Origin: Zonotrichia leucophrys gambelii
Taxonomy: Eukaryota; Chordata; Aves; Passeriformes; Passerellidae
DNA length: 64,000 nt
Assembly (NCBI RefSeq): GCF_028769735.1
Contig: NC_088169.1
Span: 46,847,229-46,911,228 of the forward strand
Reading direction: 5' to 3'
Of the stretch, positions 13,301-27,100 are shown one piece after another; the stretch's first letter is position 1; each line of letters begins with the position of its first letter. The notes under the pieces were generated by a model. The model was not told the DNA's origin, searched no databases, and worked only from the letters and a program-made list of their open reading frames with translations. The position numbers were made by a program, and so were the translations under genes.

Positions 13301-16300
13301 TGAATGTTTGTACTGTCTCCTATACTTTGCAAGTGAATCAAGCTGTCAAATAAAGTGAGACAGCCCTTTGTCCCTACTCATATGCCAGGAAGTAACCTCA
13401 CAAATTTATCTTTAGTAAAGCAATAGAGATCTGCCTCCACTAAAATTTGATGATGATAGAGTTGATATATCTTTTTATAGAAAATATATTGTTTTGGACA
13501 ACTAGGTTTTAATCTAGAGTTTAGTAATTATTATTTATGGTATTTTATTTTATTAACCTACATGTACTTGTATCATATTTTTCATTATTATGAATTTGCA
13601 TACATCAAATGCTTGAATATACATATGTGTACATAAACATATACATAAATATATAGATGTATATATACAAATACATAGATGTATATATATTTGTGCATAT
13701 ATATATTTATGTGTATACATATTCATAGATGTATTTAGCCATTTATATACACATACAAAAGAGAATCTGGTGAGTTGCTATGTGGCCTTCTAACAAATAT
13801 ATTTAGTTGATTTGTTCCTCAAATAGCAGAGTTTCTTTTATTCTACTGTACTAAGATCCTTCCTTTATTCACTAATCCACCTTAATCTGTGTCTTAAATT
13901 CAACAGGATATAGAGAATATTGTACTGGAAATAATGCAGACTGCAGATTTAAACCACAAAAAAAAAAAAAACAACCAAACAAAAACCCCAAAACCACAGC
14001 CCTCTTGGATAAAACTGGCTTTCCTGGACAAATGTCTTTTTGTTGGTTTCTTTCTTTTTTTAAATTGCCCTGCTTGAATGGCTGCTAAATATTTTTAGAG
14101 TATATCCTGTACTTGGTGAATCAAAATGAGTTAATACTTTTGTAATGGGATTTTTAATTTTTCAGAGCTCAAAACTACAACCACCTTCTTCTTCTACCGT
14201 GTACATAAAAGGTGCCAAAGCACCTCTGATTTCTTAGGATGGCTTTCACTGCAGGTTAAAGCAAGGTCCCTTTCTAAACAGGAACATTAAACTGGTCTGC
14301 TGGTACAAATCTTTGTTTTAGCATCAGGTCTTCCAGGCCTGAGTTAATTCTTCCACTCTTCTGCTCTAGCCCAGCGAGATTCTCTTTTTGGGTTCTTTAG
14401 GTTAGGCCATGACTATCATGGCACATCCATCCCCTGAGCCTTAAAGCGATTAGCTGTCTTCCTGATCCGGACTAGTTTGTGTCTCTGACTGTGTCCTGGG
14501 ATATTCACTGCCAGTAAAAGGAATGGGATCTCAGCACCAAAGTTGTCCTCAGAGTAGGTATCAAGTCTACAAGATATTGCTGGGCTGCAAAAATGTTAAA
14601 CAAAACTCCAAGTATTTTTAATTTCTAGCTTGATGCCATTGAGATGTAGCATTCTGCCTGTTTCTTGCAAGTCATAAACCGTAATTAACTTGTTTATTGA
14701 TAACTGCCAAATTATTTTGATTACATCTGATGGGATAATGTTGTTTAGCTTTCTTATTTGCATATGTTTTTTAACCAGAGACATCAAGTTACTTCACATC
14801 TGTTATCAAACTGAGAGGAACACACACTTCTATGCAGATAAATAGACAGAATTCCTATCCTTCTAGCAAGTATGTTTTGTTGTTACTAACATCTGCATTA
14901 TTCCCAGGCAATATTGTTACTAATAAGTCATTTAAAATATTTTCCTTTTATACATTTTAGTCTTTAAAAAAGGATTACATTAATTTAATTCAATTAATTT
15001 AAAAAAGCATCTAGTTCTTTCCCCCTAATACTTTCTAGTATTATCCCTCTAATCAATCTAATTCTTGACCTAAAGACACTCCCTGAGCTATATGTCAGTT
15101 TCTTTACATATGGGTGAGGAACATATGCTTCATATATTTAAGATCCTATTAAATTAATATTACTGTCCCAAACCATATTTTTTTTTTAATATTGATGTTG
15201 TTTTGGTTTTCCTTTCCTCCTTCCTCCTCTGTTCTCTTCTTTCTGGCTTTCTCTCCCTTTCACACACCTACTCACTTTCTCTCCTTAACAGACAGAAGGT
15301 CACTGGAAGAGGAAAAGTGAAAAAGCTCCCACCCAGTCATAGTCTGCACCGTGTGATTTGCTCATTAGCTTGTTTTTCACATTCATCTAGGTTCATTTTT
15401 TATACTATCAATATTGTTTTAGCAATCAGTTATGCCAAATGCTTAAGAAGAAGTTTCTTAAATACAGTGAAAATATTTAATAGGCAGATTTTAGCAATTT
15501 ATGAAAAAATGCATAAAGGTCAGATATTATTGTGCATTTCTGTCAGAAAAGTGTGGTTTTAGCAATTATTCTGACTTTAGTTTTCAAACTCCTGCCTGAA
15601 CTGAAGATGGCATCACCAAGCCAAAAATGTCCTACAGGCCTTTCTTCACAATGTTCAGAAATTAAAAAAAAAACAAAAAACCCAAACCTATGCCCCCAAG
15701 ACTTCATATATCTCTGTATTACTTTGATTCTGCAAAGTACTGAACATCTCTGTTTTCCCAAGAATTCTCTGGGAATTGTGAATACTTCATGTCTTTTGAG
15801 ATCAGCTTTCATATTAATTATTCTACAAAACTAACCTTACCAGACCCAAAAGAAAACCTCAGACCAAACCCAGAACCAAACACTACAAATCCAGACAAGG
15901 ATGTTTAAAGACTTGGAAACAGTTGCAAGAAACTACAGTGTTGTTTGGGGGTTGTTTTTATCACTTACAGAATCTGCATTTGTAAAAGGATGTTTGGAAT
16001 ATAAAATCTGTTCTTGTGTATGTTTATAATATTTACAATGGACAGATAAAATTACCAGGTTTAAACTTTTATCGGTAGAACATCTATACGGTTTTTTTAT
16101 CAAGAGAACTTGTTCAGACTTCCTAAGGCTACCTAAGTGCTTTGCAAAGAAAATAAATATTATTGCCCTGAACTACATACAAAGATCAAAATCACTTTTT
16201 AAACATCAATGAAATAAACATCACATATCTTCTCCTGATTTAATGATAGGTCTTTGAGCATGTATGAGTAAATTATATAAATTCTTAGCTCTTTTTCAAG

Positions 16301-16479
16301 TTGTCTCTGACGTCCAGGTAAACTTGTGTGTTTGTTCTTTGATTTCATTCTAACATATGCCATTATCAAATATTTGGAGTAGGGGCACATGACAAGAAAA
16401 ATTTTCATTTTAATGGTCTATTTTCAAGAAAATTCACATTAGTGTTGGGGTTAACTATAGCTCTGACGATGTGGACCAG
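10316..16479. other. Non-coding DNA; TA/CA-rich low-complexity tract
   Basis: No gene is recognised. A degenerate TATA/CATA low-complexity tract runs from about 13616 to 13760. An A-rich stretch lies near 13958-13992. Segment 11440-11800 is more balanced in composition and 14600-14790 carries an exact POU octamer (separate entry). ORFs up to about 119 codons, for example at 15203-15562, have no domain or codon signature I would trust. Confidence 0.55.
14600..14790. promoter_or_regulatory. Candidate conserved non-coding element with a POU octamer
   Basis: An exact octamer ATTTGCAT lies at 14756-14763. Nearby are several homeodomain-type TAAT/ATTA cores (for example in GTAATTAAC near 14680). 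The stretch is non-repetitive and free of simple repeats. Conservation is inferred only from sequence texture; an alignment with chicken and human is needed. Confidence 0.25.
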
Positions 16480-17220
16480 ATGAGTAGTGAGCCCCTGGGA
16501 ATCTCATGAGGTAATGTGCAAAGCGCTGCACCGGGTCAGGGCTATACCCAGCATCAACACAGGCTGGGGATGAGCAGAGGGAGAGCAGCCCTGCTGAGAA
16601 GGGCTTGGGGGTGCTGGTGGGTGAGAGGCTGGACATGACCCAGCCATGGGCACTCCCAGCCCAGAGAGCCAAACGTGCCCTGGGCTGCATCCAGAGCAGC
16701 GTGGGCAGCAGGGACAGGGAGGGGATTCTGCCCCTCTGCTCTGCTCTGACCCCACCTGCAGGGCTGCATCAGCTCTGGGGTCCTCCAACAAGCTGAGGTT
16801 GAATAACTTCAACTTATTCAAGTTGAATAAGTTGAAGTTATTCAGTCTGGAGAACAGAAGGCTCTGGGGTGACCTTGCTATGGCCTTTCAGTACATAGAG
16901 AAGGCTAACAAGAAACCTGGAGACGCACTTTTTACAAGGACATGTAGTGATAAGATAATACAAGGACTAATGACTTTCAGCTGGAAGAGGGTAGATTCAG
17001 ATTAGAAATTAGTAAGAAGTTCTTTACTAGGAGGGTGCTAAAGCGTTGAAACTGGTTGCCCAGAGAAACTGTGAATGTCTGGCTGTGTTCAAGGACATAT
17101 TGGATGGGGTCCTTGAGCAACCCAGACTAATGGACGATGTCCCCCTTTCATCTAAGGATGTTGGCACTAGGTGATCTTTAGGGTCCCTTCCAACCAAACC
17201 CCTTCTGTGAATCAATGATC
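16480..17220 (+). mobile_element. CR1 non-LTR retrotransposon, 5'-truncated, with internal deletion
   Basis: The block follows the 3' part of avian CR1 in order. It has a '...gggggtgctggtggg...' segment near 16608. A 'ctgggctgcatcca' segment lies near 16681, the end-of-ORF2 segment '...agaaggctctgggg...' near 16855 and 'gttgcccagag' near 17056. It finishes with the 3' motif '...ctttagggtcccttccaacc' near 17176. The terminal octamer tail is degenerate. Compared with the CR1 order I remember, roughly 90 bp is missing around 16790-16800, and a palindrome lies exactly at that join. Frames are broken, so it is a dead copy inserted on the + strand. Confidence 0.88.
16800..16844. repeat. 22-bp perfect palindrome inside the CR1 copy
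   Basis: Arms 16800-16821 and 16823-16844 are exact reverse complements separated by a single G at 16822. The right arm matches the normal CR1 order (a '...gttgaagttattcag' segment); the left arm is its inverted copy. Confidence 0.92.
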
Positions 17221-20200
17221 TTTGTAATAAATCCTAATTTTCACGCTTCCTACACTTTTATCAAACCAAAACTGTTAGTCTAATATTTTTTATCAATATG
17301 TTGGACTGGATATTTGGAAAATAAAAATAGGTCACTATAAAAAAAAGTCAAGAATTCCTAGTCTGCTGAAGAAAAATGTGAAACTTGTCAGTTTCATATT
17401 TCCACTCAGGAGGCCTCCCTGAGTGATGTTTTGCCTTTTAGCTTCTTTGTAAAACCTTGAGAGCTTCTAAGCCATAACAAAATCCCATTATATCTACAGA
17501 GCTAGGTGGTAATAGCTAAATTATAGTTTTGAATTACATGCAGACTGGACAGAGAGACCATAATAAACATTGCACATACTGGATAAATTGTCCATCTAAC
17601 TGTATATCCTTTTCTGCACAGTGACCAATATTAATTAAGGTGCTTTTTTGCAGCAGCACGGAGGTGTACCTTGACAGCTTAAAAGAACAATTGAAAGATT
17701 GGCCTACTTTTTGTCCCCTGTCCTTTTGTGTGATTTTTCTTTGCTGCTGTTGCTTAAGCAGATTTCACATTGGACGTTCCCACGTAAATTTACTAAAAGG
17801 TTGGCATTTTAGTGGTTTATCTATTTATTAATCATTTTTTAATTAAGAAAAAGGACACATTCATCTCTTAAGCTGTAGCTGGAATCTCCTAGCAACAGCA
17901 ATGTCATTAAGATGTAATTTCTTTTTTTACTTTTAATCATTACTCTTTTAAATATTCTTGACTCTTTAGAGTGTCTGAATTTAAATACTACGTTGCCATA
18001 AGATTGAGATCTTAAAAAAGATTGATTTCTGTGGTGTCAACAAGATTAGGCTAACTCATAAAATAGATAATATTTTAAATGTTTGTAATAAATAGTGTAT
18101 GGAAGAAAATGCTCCTAAAGATTCACACAAAATCATATATTAAATGAGTTTTGTAATAATTAGGAAAATTGCTTCCCAAGCATAATTTTAATGAGTCAAG
18201 ATTCAGAACAATAAAGCTACTGATACACATAATATAATCAATAAAATCATACTTTTATGACAGTCATCAACATAGCACTCTTTCGTTTCACCCTTCATTT
18301 CTCTCTTATGTGTTGGTAGAGCTGTAAAAGAGAAAATAAGTGAACAGCCCTCTGCAATACTGAAAGGTAAGAAATAACAATGTAACAGTCTTTTTGTATA
18401 TTTATGCTTTCAAAGGAAATTTTGAAGATACAACATAATGACTTGTTTATTCCACTTCAAAAAATTTTCCCTTTTTTATATTGAACTACACCTAGATGAT
18501 AACTTGCTGTTTGACTCTTCTTGAAATACAGTAATGAGTGGAAATATTTCAACATTATTTTTGTTCAAAAAGGACTGAAAAAAAACAGAATTAAAAAAAA
18601 AATAAAGCATGCCTATATTTTTTCCAATAAAATGCTATTTTTATAAACATCCTCTTTACGTCATTTAATCTCTTGAATGACCTTAGCCACATCTAGATAC
18701 AGTCATCTAAAAGGAAGATAATTTTATTTTAAATTGATGTAAACAGTTAAGGATCTTTGAAACAAAGTGTCATGAATAATACTTTCCCAACCCAGTTTAT
18801 TCTACATGTTCTGAACTTATTTTAGTACAACCTGAATGATTAATTTCTCTCTATTGACTGTAAAGATGCCTTGGTGGATGCTTCAGACTGAATACTAAAA
18901 GCTAAGGTTATCACTAGACTGCTGAAAAGTTCCCCCTTAGATTTACTTCAATTTGACTTTTAAAAGCTAAGTTTAAAAACAGAAAAAATATTTTATTCAA
19001 GTTATTTAAATATGTAATTACTACAAAAAAAATTTTGCAATCTCTCCCTACTTTGCTTCTGAGAAGGGGGTAGAAACTATAGTAATTAAGAAAAAAATGA
19101 TTTAATCAAAATTTGAATTTTTTTTCATATCCTGGCAATAAGAACTAAAAAAAAAACCAGTTGTTCAAATAAATTTATTTTTTACCATTTAATCTCTTTA
19201 AATTTTCAGAAAATCACCAAAATAAGGAGCTGTTACTTTGAGTCTTCATAGAAAAAGCCTTACATTCTCATTTCTTTTTCACTTTGCTTTGGTTTTGCTT
19301 TACCTTTACTTGACCTTGCATTGCTGGAATGAAAGTACACAAGTTATTGAGCCAGTCCTCAATAACTTGAACTTTCATGATGAGTGTCACAGGGAAGGAA
19401 AATGAAGAAGAGTGTCAGGGAGAAGGAAAGTGGGTCTTTCAGCACTGACCCAGTGAGACCTCCCGCAGGTATTTCCCAATTGTGACACAAGAGTCCTTTA
19501 GCATGATATTCCACTTCCATAGAGAGGGCAGCATTGCTGCGTTTTAGTGATGTTACTCACATCCAGATGCTATAAAAATAAAAAAGGGCAGTGTCTCTGT
19601 TGCTGGAGGGGTATGTTTGGTCTGTGCTGCCTTTGCAGAAGGGTTAGGCCTCTCAATTTCTCTTGGAATTAATATAGCTTTGTGAAGGCTCCTCAGATAT
19701 CTGGTGGCATAAACCACTCGTGTGTGCAGCAGAGCAGGTGTATGATGCCTGCTGACTTGACCAAGCCTCCCTGATGTGGTTCTGCAGTGCAAATGCTGCA
19801 CCCTGTGCACTAAACAAATTGTCTGTTTGAGAGCCAAACACGCTCACATGCATCCCAATGGACCATACAATAGTCCAGACCTAGTCTACAGCTTAGTATT
19901 TTTTTCCCAGTTTTAAATACTGAAACTCTAGGACGTAAATAAATATTCGTGTGAATGAAGGTAAAACAGTAAAATTGAACATTATTTCAGTCATGCAGCA
20001 AATTATCCTGATTTTCCTCTACCTCTCAAACAGAGAATGTGCTAGAAAAGTCCTTGTATATCCAAGTAAGCAAGGAACTTCCATTCAAAGGACAGAGTAC
20101 AAGCCTACATAATAGACAGTGGCCCAGTTCTTACTGCAAGTATTGCAAGTGAACATGAAGTAAGCTATTTTAAAGTAACTTCTGCAGAAGTTATGACAGA

Positions 20201-20697
20201 TTTAAAAAATTTAAGTATCTATATAGCTAATGGAGTATTTATGTTATTTAAAGAAAAGTCTTGCTGACAAAGCAATGACCTATTATACCCATAAAATTGG
20301 AAAAGATTGAAGAGAACATGTTTTGTATTTATTTGCCTGGAATCTGGCCATAAGCATAACTATTTGTGAGATGCTTCATTTTGTGATGTCACTAATGGCA
20401 TAACCAGCAACAAAGTCTGAGCACTTGGGCGCAGATATATAAACTGTACATTTAAATGTAATCTGTAACTACAAGAGATAAAAGGAGACTTCTGTGATGT
20501 AACTATGCAAACAGGGTGCAATAAATGCATGTATAAGATATAAACTGAAGAATATGAACAGTAGTTATGGAAAAGGCAGGAAACATGGCTGGCAGAATGA
20601 AAAAGTTTTGCTCCTGGAAGTAAGATAATCTGTATTGGAAACAGATGGGGTTCAATCTTTCTTTAGGAGAGGTTGTGAGGATCATAAAAAATACCAT
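17221..20697. other. AT-rich non-coding DNA
   Basis: No gene is visible. It contains A/T-rich runs, a perfect-looking hairpin at 19329-19378 (separate entry) and a more GC-balanced stretch at 19560-19860. The open frames on the - strand of that stretch show no family features. I see no complete transposable element. Confidence 0.55.
19329..19378. repeat. Long stem-loop, about 21 bp with a 6-base loop
   Basis: The left arm 19329-19351 and right arm 19358-19378 are reverse complements: 13 paired bases next to the loop, a two-base bulge in the left arm, then 8 further paired bases. The loop is CCAGTC. It resembles a compact precursor hairpin, but its arms are shorter than typical pre-miRNA stems, so I do not call an RNA gene. 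Confidence 0.75.
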
Positions 20698-20699
20698 GG

Positions 20700-20700
20700 G

Positions 20701-20738
<38 letters not shown>

Positions 20739-20801
20739 CAGAAAGAAAGAAAGAAAGAAAGAAAGAAGAGAAAGAAAGGAAAGAAAGAAAGAAGAAAAGG
20801 A

Positions 20802-20865
<64 letters not shown>

Positions 20866-20970
20866 AAAGAAGAAGAAAAAGAAAGGAAAAGAAAGAAAGA
20901 AAGAAAGAAAGAAGAAGAAAAGAAAGAAAGAAAGAGAAGAAAGAAAGAAGAAAGAAAAGAAAGAAAGAAA

Positions 20971-21001
<31 letters not shown>

Positions 21002-21051
21002 AGAAAGAAAAAGAAAAGAAAGAAAGAAAGAAAGAAAGAAAGAAAAAGAAA

Positions 21052-21103
<52 letters not shown>

Positions 21104-21105
21104 GA

Positions 21106-21141
<36 letters not shown>
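20700..21141. repeat. (GA)n then (GAAA)n microsatellite; ~400-nt uninterrupted purine tract
   Basis: GA repeats at 20700-20738 are followed, after a single C at 20739, by GAAA units with GAAGA, GGAAA and AAAA variants to 21141. Bases 20740-21141 are all purines on the + strand. The many mirror-symmetric segments favour triplex (H-DNA) formation when supercoiled. The long Lys/Glu/Arg-rich frame on + and the Phe/Leu/Ser-rich frame on - are translations of the repeat, not genes. Length is probably variable between individuals and prone to assembly error. Confidence 0.95.
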
Positions 21142-24100
21142 CTCGAATTTGATTTTCTGTGGACCTCAGTATGTAGTCATCCTCATTAAGATCATTCCTT
21201 GGCCACCTCAGCAGCAATGCTGACTTGACCCTCTTATCAATCCAGGAAAGACAGAATTGTTTGTGGCCTGCAATATCAACTGAATCAATAAAAATGATCA
21301 CAGTTAAATAAAAAGCCTCAAGAAGTTAAAATTAGTGCCTGGAGGTTATGAAAGCAGTAAGGGATATCTCAGATCAGCTTTGCCCATGTAGAAAAAAAAG
21401 AACCAACTACACCCTGAGACACCCCTGCAATACTCTGGCTTTGCATCAGAGTAAAACACTGGAAATCATTTGGGATGCTGCGATGTAAAATCAGGCACTA
21501 CAATGATTAATCGGGTCACCAGCCTCTTCTCCCTTATGTCTCTAAAACGTTATTTAATTAAAACTAAAATGCCATGTGGGATTGGTCCCAGGGTATGGGT
21601 TCTAGGCATTGCATAAATAGGAAGAAGGTATTATTCTATTGCTAATGATGTTTCATCTAGTCAGTCTTTCTCCAGTCTGCTGATGCACAGCAATTCTCCT
21701 TTTAATATGCAGACACCACTGCATGCTGACTTAATAGATAATTCCAGAAAAGTTTTCAGAAAATTTCTATCATAAAATTCCAATTCACATGAATTGAGGG
21801 AAAGGAAACAAAATTTCAGCAAAATATGATTATGGAAGGCCATAAAAGAAAAAAAATCTGATTCTGATATTCCATGCTAATGAAAAAGACATGTTTCTCT
21901 TTTTTTTAAGACAAAACATAACAGAAAAAAAACAAATAAAACTCCCACCAGAACAAAACTTCTCATATTTTATTCAACCAAAATAGTTTATTTCAGATTT
22001 CTGTTTTGAACCATGCCTAAAAATATTACTTTGGCTTGCATCTTTACCTGGGTTGGCTGCTTTTTTTTTTTTTTTTTTTAATAGGAGAATAAAAACAAAA
22101 CCACTTCTCCATAGTTCTATGATTAAACAGTGTTTTTAATTTTTTCCGAGATGTTTTTTTAGATGAGAGGATATTTGTGTTTCACATACTTTAGCACTCA
22201 GCTCTGAAATCCTTACTTTTTGAAGTCTGAATTCTGAAGTCTGTTTCCCAAATTAAAATAATTGCATATCATAGAATTAAGATGTGAACTAATAAGAAAA
22301 CCAAGGCTTGGTATTACTGTCACACCACATAACTACATAAGGCCTCCAGAAAGAAAATGACTGGCATATGAAACCTTTGATGCATAAAATCAAGTCTAAG
22401 AGAGAAGGATAGAGGAAGCCTTTTGTTCAGTTTGGTTTTGTTTTGTTTTTTGAATAGATTTCTTCTTTAAATCAGTAATTCTGTGTCTGTGAAATACTGG
22501 TGTAGAAGGCAGGGCTGAGCCTTCTGAGACTTGGGTCTATTTCTAGTGCTATCAACGGCTTGACATGTGACCTTCCCAAGGTCGGTGCTTGTGTTTTCCA
22601 ATCTGTTGAGCAAATAAAATTATATTGTGCTCCCCTGGAAAAGCCTCTGAGATGGGTTGACAAAAAGAGAAAGAACTGGGTATTACTCTTATGTAAGATT
22701 TGACTTTTTTTGGTTGTATCCCTGAGTAATGATGATAGTCATTCAGTCACCAAGTTTGTTCATCACAGATTTCAAAGCACCTTTGGGCTCCCACTTATAA
22801 TATCTTCCACTTCCTCAAACTAATAAATTGAAGCATGGAAAAGAGAAATAAGTTGCACAGAGTCATGTCAGCAAACTAGCAAACTATTGGTGGAGGCAAG
22901 TCTTTGCCTCTGTTCTTCATTCTGAGAAGCATTTTCCTTTTCATTATTAAACAACAAAAATAAGTTACAGTTAGAGAGAGCAGAGACATAAGCTCCTATC
23001 TACTTTTTTCCATTTATATGATCCTTATGTTGCTCTGAGACTGTGCTATGAAAATGGCTAAGAAAATAATTAATTATTGAAAACACTTTATGGATCTATT
23101 ATTCAAGCTGATGTTATTCAGTAGGATTACTTGTGTAAGCAATAGATTAAAAGTTTGGACAGTTTTTTTCCTGCAGGATTTTTTTTTTTTGGTTGAGAAA
23201 GATACTTTTTTAATGTCTTGTCTATATCTTAATGACACTGATTTTTTGTCTCATGTCTCATCACTAAAGTGTTTATAAAATGATGAAAGTAATTTTTAAC
23301 TAACTAAATTGTATGAATGAGTGTTACTAAACTACCTGAGTCACTTGAATATGTTGCAAAGTAACCAGCTATTTCAACCTTTTGCTTGTGTTCAGTCAGA
23401 CATGGGACACTCTTAGGGAAAGAATGAAATAAGCAAGCAATCAAAACCACAAAGAAGTCATATAGCAAAACTGCAGTACTATATTGTGTATTGATCATGC
23501 GACATGGAAGTCATGTCTTGCAGGATGTTGAGAATTGTTGTAACAAGGTACTTAAAATCATAATGCTGGAATCTTAAGAAAAAAAATTTGCTGAATTTAG
23601 ACTCTGGTGCAAATGTTATCACTTCTTATTAAAGGATGCAATGTTATACTAGTACATTTAGCTGGCTAAAAGAACAAATATTTCTCACAGCTCCAGTTAA
23701 TTTCATTGTAATGCCTTTCCCCAGCCTAAATGTATGTCTTTTATCACAGAGTGAAATAAAGAATTCTGTGTACTTCAGTGCTGCAGTGCCGAATGCTGCA
23801 ATGCCAAACTTGGGAAGACAAAGCCTGGAGTGAAATCCCGGTCCCCAAGTCAGGCAACCAACCATCTCACGTATTGCTCTGGGAAAGGCAGAACTAGGAC
23901 TTCGTGTCAGGACTGAGAGCAAGGAAGATGCAGCCGGGAGGACATTTCAAGTGAAATGCTGCAGTGAAATCTCAGTTCACGTTCTGAGGTCAGGGCTGCA
24001 GCAAAACCATCTCTCTCCATCTGGGCTCCTCAACTTGAAATTCTCCACTGAAAACAGACAGCCCACTTCTGTTGTGTCAAAGTTTTAAAGTGCGTGTGTG

Positions 24101-27100
24101 AGTCTGCGTGTGTATGTGTGAGTGTGAGTTTTGAGATGAGAGGAATAAAAGGAGGTGGGTGACTCAGCTCAGCTCCCTATCACTCTCCTTCTAACCAACA
24201 GCACAGTGGGCACAATAAACTTTCCCAGAGAAGACACAGGGTCAAATCACTACTAATTTGGAAGGAGATTAATTCTGTCCCTTTAGTAACCCTTATATTT
24301 GAACAAAAGACCAGTCCAGAAGACCACAGACTGCAGGAAAATAAAGAGGAAAAGAAAATGAAAAATTAAAGAGAGAGAAAAAAGAAATTAAAGAGAGAAA
24401 GAAAGATAAAGTATAAATGTCTGTCTGAATTGACTCCTTTACCAAACATCTATTCTGTGTACTCTCACCCATAAGTACAGCAGCTGTGGGGCTTGGTCCT
24501 GTTCTAAGAACTGCTAGAACAAGTGCTTTAGTGACTTTAATGCAAGCAATCATAGTAGAAACTGGGTCAGAAACTCAGATCAATATATATAGTTTAAATA
24601 AGAAATTCTGGTCAGGACCTTGGCCTGGCCTGCTCACTAAATACACCTCTTTCTTCCGCATCATCAGGATTTCAAAGTGAAATGACTACACAGGTTTTAT
24701 GGCAGACTACACACAAGATGGATGCAAAATCTGTCCATCTTTCTGACTCCTATTTCCTTTTCTGACACCTAAGGTTGTAACCTTTTAAGATTAACCTTGT
24801 GACCTATTCAGCCACCATTTCCAACACAAAAATTACCTCAAGGTCTGATGACAATGTATACTGGAGAAGAATGTTGATGGGTTTTGCTACCAGCTCCATA
24901 ATCTAAACATCTGATATGTGTATTACATCAAGCTCAGTCTCACATGAAAGCACAAAGCAAGCAAGTCCTCCCAGGGCTGTGCACACCCTGGCAAGTGCTG
25001 TAACTCATGCTCCCTTACTGCCTTTCCATGGTTCAAGGGATCTCAAAATTATTTTTCTTGTAAAGAAGAACAGCTGCAGCAAGAGGGTTGGTAGCCCGGT
25101 GTTTGAGGGTATGAGCCAAGAAAGAAAAACATGTGGGCTGGCTCTTACACTGCAGAAGATAGAGAATTTTTTATTTTCTCATCATGAGCCAGTCTCCTAC
25201 TCACTAGATAGAAGGAGGCAAACCACTTCTCTAAGTTTCTTTTCTTTTTTTCTTTTTTTTTAGTCATCATCATCCGCCACTGCATCATTTAGCAAAGCTC
25301 CGTCTGGTGAATATACCACAGGGAGACTTGGAACACGCTCACATGCCATTACCCTCAGAAAAATCAAAAATGAAGGAGAAAATTATCTAGTTTTGGAAAC
25401 CTCGTTAGGTCTAATTGCAGTTTAGCTAGAAATCCAGTAGCTATGTGTGAAGACTGGCCTGTGAAATATACTGAGATAGAAAATTCTGAGGAGATCCTGA
25501 TATTAGTTTAAACCCTTCTACCCTTAGTTAGAACTTGTTTATCTGAGCTGGATTAAAGTCATTGTATACACTGAAAAGCATAGTTTCTGCAGGAGCTGCA
25601 ACATATGGCAGCATCTATGTTAACTACCAGGCTGTGCTAAATTCCACAGTCAAAGCCTGAACAAAGACATAATTTCAAATTAAATAATGATCCTATAACT
25701 CTTTTATTTGCTGGTCTTTCATGATTTGTAGTGCACAAATGTTTAAATGCATAGGTATATATGTATGTGTGTGTGTGTGTGTGCATCCACACACAACATC
25801 ATGTCTACAATGTAGGATGTCTCTATACCTACACAGAAATAATGAAGCCAGTTTTACAGTACATAGCACAAACACTGAAATCAGGATATCTACCATAATA
25901 ATTGCTTTCTTCTCTAGAACCTTTGCAGATGGTCTGAGTTCTGCTCTGCAAGTTCTACAGTGGTAGATGAAGTAACTAGCTATTTTACATGTTGCAAAAT
26001 AGCACAAATATACCCTTACCCAGTGTTACTTACATAGCCATAGCAACAGGGAGATGGGAGATTACTAATTGGGAAAATGAAGAAGTATCCCACTACCTTT
26101 TCCTATTTCAAGTAACTTCCCATATCATGAGTAAACCAATTTTTATCCAAAATGGCTTCATTTAGCTTGTATGTAGCTAAATATGGACTTTACACACAGA
26201 GGAAAGGTATAAGTAGTCAACTCATTGTTTTAGACTTTTAGAATTTGCAGACAGAAACATGAGGTAAAAGATAACAGTCAAGGACAATATACTTGTATGC
26301 TCTTTCCCTTATCTGATCTTCTGGATAATTTAGAGAGAATTATGTGAGTTCTGTTTATACAACCTGTATTTGGGTTGTAAACTGGGATGCATATACTAAA
26401 TTTTAAAGACCCAGACTAACTGGCACTCCAACACTGTATGGTCTCTCACTTTAGCACACTCTCTAAGAAACAGAGTAAAACATTTCAGCTCCCAATCAAC
26501 CTGACCCAGGAATAGGCATTTCCATAAAACTATTAAAGGCAGGCCTCTTATCCTTAGATACATGTTTCCAAACTTAATTCAATAAGATGAAAAAACCTAG
26601 AAATTTGGGATTATGACACTGAGTATTGATAGATTAATTTTCTGGGTCTTTCTGTGCAGCTTGACTCGCAGAATAAAAACCTTCAGACATGAAGTCTAAA
26701 ATGAATGATGCATTTTTTCTTCCACTCTGAATTGTCTCCTAGATTTTAACTTTTGCATAGCAGATGTTCTCCAAATACACATATTTTAAATATAAGACAT
26801 CAATCTCCAAAGTATACAGTTGAAAATACAATGGCTTTCTTAGATAAATACTTCTTTGGAAGCTACGTAGCATCCATAAACAGTCCTGTTTCTTCTGGCA
26901 TATTTTTTACTTTTTGTGTTTTAACCCCTTTGAAATTCCAGGTCCCCAGATGGCTTCCATCAGTTCCCACCTCTCAGCAGATCCTTTGTAAGAAGCAGGC
27001 AATCTGTCCTTCACGCTTTGACAACAGGGCATTGTCTCCTTCCATTCATTCAATTCATACTTATTTATTTAATATCTTGTTAATGTTCAGGTCCTCTGGT

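Noticed and set aside
16451..17005. ORFs of 63-119 codons on both strands
   Set aside because: They are parts of the degenerate CR1 copy, with no intact reverse-transcriptase motif.
20635..21301. Long open frames (184-212 codons), Lys/Glu/Arg-rich on + and Phe/Leu/Ser-rich on -
   Set aside because: They are the (GAAA)n repeat translated in different frames; there is no complexity outside the repeat.
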